Notes under the pieces: generated by a model
What the model was told of the DNA's origin: nothing
What the model saw: the letters and a program-made list of their open reading frames with translations, nothing else
The model's database searches: none
Shown: in pieces, positions 62,101-64,000 of the stretch
Position numbering within the stretch: position 1 is the first letter of the stretch
How the letters are laid out: every line of letters begins with the position of its first letter
Made by a program: the position numbers and the translations under genes
DNA from: Propionibacteriaceae bacterium UBA7704
Lineage (GTDB): Bacteria; Actinomycetota; Actinomycetes; Propionibacteriales; Propionibacteriaceae
Assembly (NCBI GenBank): GCA_002482525.1
Contig: DLGC01000002.1
Coordinates: 275,560 to 339,559 of the forward strand
Length of the DNA stretch: 64,000 nucleotides
Direction: 5' to 3'

Positions 62101-62331
62101 GAGTCCGGTGCCGGTGCCGAAGCGGATGCCGACGCCAACCCGCCGGAGTCCGCACAGCCCGTGGACGCTGCGGACGCACCCACGCAGGAAGCCACCCCAA
62201 CCGGTCCGGTGTTGCCTCAGGCTCCCATCCCGATGCCAGCGGCACCGGCTGCCGACTCCGGAGACTCCGAGCCCGGCCAGGACGCTCCTGGCTCGGCGGA
62301 ACAGTCGGACACCACGACTCCCTGGTCCTGA
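59188..62331 (+). CDS. pepN: Aminopeptidase N (M1 family) with long acidic C-terminal tail
   Basis: 1047 residues. The catalytic core is complete: exopeptidase motif GAMEN at 272-276, zinc motif HELAH at 306-310 with the third ligand Glu 329 in NESFAEW, then a long helical ERAP1-like C-terminal domain. Actinobacterial PepN is usually about 850 residues. Here residues about 855-1047 form an extra tail rich in Glu, Asp, Ala and Pro, with imperfect repeats of the type EAVADAEA, and no predicted fold. It removes N-terminal residues from peptides in the cytoplasm. The tail is encoded continuously with no frameshift visible. Confidence 0.96.
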   Translation: MYPANITRDEAAARSAVVRVKGYQVDVDLSGTADVGEYDSTALFVSTSTVTFALASSGKTHLNLIADKLLSATLDGKPLPADAFADNKVNFTAKKGEHQLTISALCRFSRTGEGLHRFVDPVDDKVYCYTQFETADARRMYACFEQPDLKGSFALTVLAPSHWTVLSNSPAVQPTEAGPELARWEFAPTPPISTYITALIAGEFHTVTDHYSGPAGEIPLTLACRESLAEHLDVERILNTTKAGFTVFAQAFGMALPFPDYAQIFVPEFNAGAMENAGCITIRDEYLYRSRVTQASYETRDNTILHELAHMWFGDLVTMTWWDDLWLNESFAEWASHYAQAEIRQATGVGSDPWATFTNGRKNWAYRADQLPSTHPVAADMVDLEAVELNFDGITYAKGASVLRQLVAFVGTDAFLAGVRTYFTRHAWGNTRLSDLLAALTEASGRDLSHFAGQWLQTAGVNTVTAEFDTDEHGVFTRFALRQSATEQWPTLRQHRLAVGLYDLIDGRLVRTERVEVDIAGELTEIPELVGKARTAVILPNDDDLTYAKIRLDAESLAALVASFDTLESALTRALCWGAAWDMCRDAEMTASDYVDLALSGVGIETDLTAVERVLGNCHTAIDFYTPPKDRAELNARMLAGIARLLKDAEPGSDHQLAFARALASLASGEAAAGVLQAWLYGLEAPEGLAMDTDLRWHLVVNLARLGAVSEVEIADEAKRDNTARGAERAAAARAALPIAEAKAMAWRRATMEDTPNETHFQLCSTFWQMDQDDVLLPYVAAYRSVAEAISNGADGWADRSSAIRQHVLGLMFPTTLMDRRALAELDEWLGSVKLGDAVMRQVLERRDDAERALRCQEAAVAAQTEADVPDDVFVPETPQDEPSEDRATTGDAMPVVEDHSEGADDNAQPDDQAVSVEAAGEAGSVAEAELVADAEAVADAEAAGDAESVAAQAPEFEASVADDQIERPADESGAGAEADADANPPESAQPVDAADAPTQEATPTGPVLPQAPIPMPAAPAADSGDSEPGQDAPGSAEQSDTTTPWS

Positions 62332-62451
62332 TTCTCGGGATTGTCGCGTCGCCACGGGGCATCCGGGGCGCGGCTGTGGATGACGGCATCCGTTATCCAC
62401 AGATTCGCTCACACGTTCTATTTTGTCGGTCCTGGCTGCCAAGATGGAGGT

Positions 62452-63987
62452 ATGGCATCAAGCAGTGATCGCATCTCGGCCGGGCAGGCGCTCGCCGAGA
62501 TCGAACGCGCCCTCGATCGCATCGAGAGCAATCGCCATGACGTGGTGCCCGAGGCTCGGTTGGAGTGGGTGCGGCGGGCACGCCACGTTCGCGGACGCAT
62601 CGAGGCGCTCACCAGCCTGCTGACCGCCGAAGCCGACCAGGCCCAGGCCTCGGTGCAGGTAGCCGGCACTCCCCTGGACGCCTGGTTGGGCGCCGGCGAG
62701 ACGCTGACCCGCCGTGAAGCCTCCGGCGCGGTCTACCAGGCCCGAGCGCTGGCCGAGAACCGCGGCGTCGGCCAGGCCGCCTCGCAAGGCCAGATCGGCA
62801 GCGGCCAGGCTCGTGCCATCGGGAAGGTACTCAAGGGCCTCGCCCCACAATTGGACGCCACCCAGCAACAGGCAGCCGAGTCCACGATGCTCTCGCTGGC
62901 CAAGAGCATGGACGCCGACCAACTGGCCCGTAGCGCCGGCCGGGTGCTGGCCGTAGTGAAGCCCGAGGCCACCCCTGACGAGGAGGCCACCCGCCGCCAG
63001 CGCGAGGTCGAAGCCGCACACCAGCAGCGCTCGCTGCGGTTCTACCACGAGGGCGCTTCGATTCGTTTCGACGGTTCACTGCCCCGGTTGGAAGGCGAGA
63101 AGTGGATCGCCCTGCTGAATGCCCGCAGCGAAGCGCGCCGCCGCACTGCCCTTGAGGCCCGCGACCGCCTTGCCGAGTCGACGACCCCCGAGCAGCGCCG
63201 CGCCGATGCCCTGATCGACCTGCTGAACGCGGCGTCCAATGCCACCCCCGAGCCCGGCGCCGGAGCCGCCCGCGTGATCGTGAGGCTGGACTACCAGCAC
63301 CTCCACGACGAGGCTGCCGCCGCGGGCCTGATCGGCCTTGATCAGGAACTCACCGCCGGCGAGCTACGCCGCCTCTGCTGCGACGCCGAGATCATCCCGG
63401 TGGTCTTGGGCGGAGCCTCCCAGCCGCTCGACGTGGGCCGTCTGAGCCGCCTCGTCACCGCACCCATCCGCAGCGCCCTGACCGTGCGCGACGGTGGCTG
63501 CGCCTTCCCCGGCTGTGATGTGCGCCCCGAACTCTGCGAAGCCCACCACATCGAGCCGTGGTGGACGGGCGCCTCGACCTCAGTGTCGAACCTCGTTCTG
63601 CTCTGTCATCACCATCACGGATTGATCGAACCGGCCAAATACGCCAACCGCGATCAATGGCAGGTGATCATCGCCCGCGACGGGCTCCCGGACTTCATTC
63701 CGCCAGCCCGGCTCGATCCGAACCGAAGGCCGATCCGGCATCGAAGGCTGGGAGGAACCGGGCGGATTGCTGAGAGCGAACCGCCAGAATCAGGGGGTCC
63801 GCCATGGTCGGGCGGGACGGTGGACTATCCGCCGCAGCAGCCGAGGCGCCCGGGGTATCCAGGGTCACCGCCGAGGGATACCCGCGCTCGGGACCGGACG
63901 ACGATCGACAATCGGCAATCGACAATCGGCAACCGGCAATCGGCAATCGACAACCGACAACCGACAACCGACAACCGACAAGCCTGA
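62452..63987 (+). CDS. DUF222/HNH endonuclease family protein
   Basis: 511 residues from the ATG at 62452 (GGAGG just upstream). The N-terminal and middle part (about 1-330) is the helical DUF222 region of the actinobacterial 13E12-repeat family. A C-terminal HNH domain follows: VRDGGCAFPGCDVRPELCEAHHIEPWWTG, then NLVLLCHHHHGLIE with the His/Asn/His and zinc cysteines. Such genes occur in many copies in actinobacterial genomes, and their biological role is unknown. The last 27 residues are encoded by a 7-bp tandem repeat (63905-63981), giving periodic IDNRQ/TDNRQ units, so the tail length and frame may vary. Confidence 0.9.
   Translation: MASSSDRISAGQALAEIERALDRIESNRHDVVPEARLEWVRRARHVRGRIEALTSLLTAEADQAQASVQVAGTPLDAWLGAGETLTRREASGAVYQARALAENRGVGQAASQGQIGSGQARAIGKVLKGLAPQLDATQQQAAESTMLSLAKSMDADQLARSAGRVLAVVKPEATPDEEATRRQREVEAAHQQRSLRFYHEGASIRFDGSLPRLEGEKWIALLNARSEARRRTALEARDRLAESTTPEQRRADALIDLLNAASNATPEPGAGAARVIVRLDYQHLHDEAAAAGLIGLDQELTAGELRRLCCDAEIIPVVLGGASQPLDVGRLSRLVTAPIRSALTVRDGGCAFPGCDVRPELCEAHHIEPWWTGASTSVSNLVLLCHHHHGLIEPAKYANRDQWQVIIARDGLPDFIPPARLDPNRRPIRHRRLGGTGRIAESEPPESGGPPWSGGTVDYPPQQPRRPGYPGSPPRDTRARDRTTIDNRQSTIGNRQSAIDNRQPTTDNRQA
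63905..63981 (+). repeat. Eleven-unit 7-bp tandem repeat inside the HNH gene
   Basis: Eleven tandem units of TCGACAA, TCGGCAA, CCGGCAA or CCGACAA (consensus YCGRCAA), with the last four identical CCGACAA. A unit of 7 bp is not a multiple of three, so gain or loss of one unit changes the reading frame and moves the stop codon, as in slippage-prone contingency repeats. Confidence 0.95.
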
Positions 63988-64000
63988 CTCACCGACAGCG

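Noticed and set aside
63905..63981. Repeat at the end of the HNH gene as a CRISPR array
   Set aside because: Units are 7 bp and contiguous with no spacers, and the repeat is inside a coding frame.

Overview
The window is high-GC DNA with the gene repertoire of an actinobacterium. It has a complete run of classical menaquinone genes (menG, menE-A-C-D), a DUF222/HNH protein, NarL- and OmpR-type two-component pairs, and GTG/TTG starts. A relative of the Propionibacteriaceae is my best guess, but nothing here proves the family. Most of the window is ordinary chromosome. The accessory part is about 51.09-57.43 kb.

Layout. 0-3.6 kb: partial VOC protein, CPBP membrane protease, ABC-type ATPase with large membrane partner. 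3.7-6.9 kb: menG overlapping a TM0106-type nuclease, then a HutC-like regulator. 7.0-11.5 kb: menE-menA-menC-menD operon (minus strand, tightly overlapping). 11.6-15.6 kb: secreted transglycosylase-like protein, NarL-type regulator, a double-module sensor kinase, dCMP deaminase. 15.6-17.6 kb: FMN riboswitch followed by a two-gene flavin importer (ribX, ribY) whose ribosome binding site lies in a hairpin. 17.7-26.8 kb: alanine dehydrogenase, TetR/MFS efflux operon with its palindromic operator, DsbA-like protein, LssY-like and YdcF-like membrane proteins, OmpR-type two-component pair. 26.8-29.8 kb: beta-glucoside-type PTS and LicT-type antiterminator, with a matching antiterminator RNA site overlapping an intrinsic terminator. 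29.9-36.0 kb: a DUF2231-cytochrome b5 fusion, FGGY kinase, phosphatase, GH18-like secreted protein and small proteins. 36.1-48.5 kb: a sugar-acid regulon with transporter (including an ATPase-permease fusion), uxuA, kdgK, eda, an idonate/gulonate-type dehydrogenase, uxuB, an SMP-30 lactonase and a FadR-type regulator. Three palindromic TTGTATAC-type sites sit at its promoters. Together the enzymes form a route from an aldonolactone to pyruvate and glyceraldehyde 3-phosphate without the usual uronate isomerase.

51.09-57.5 kb looks like two tandem mobile-element remnants next to an intact tRNA-Pro(TGG). Two 140-bp imperfect direct repeats carry tRNA-3'-end-like sequence. One remnant holds a frameshifted tyrosine integrase and a standalone OLD-family ATPase/TOPRIM nuclease. 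The other holds a 41-residue zinc-ribbon protein and a coiled-coil CHAT-protease protein behind an intergenic region dense in palindromes. The zinc ribbon-CHAT pair is the best candidate in the window for an undescribed defence-type module. The last part (57.5-64 kb) holds an unrecognised 491-residue protein, aminopeptidase N with a long acidic tail, and a DUF222/HNH protein ending in a 7-bp tandem repeat.
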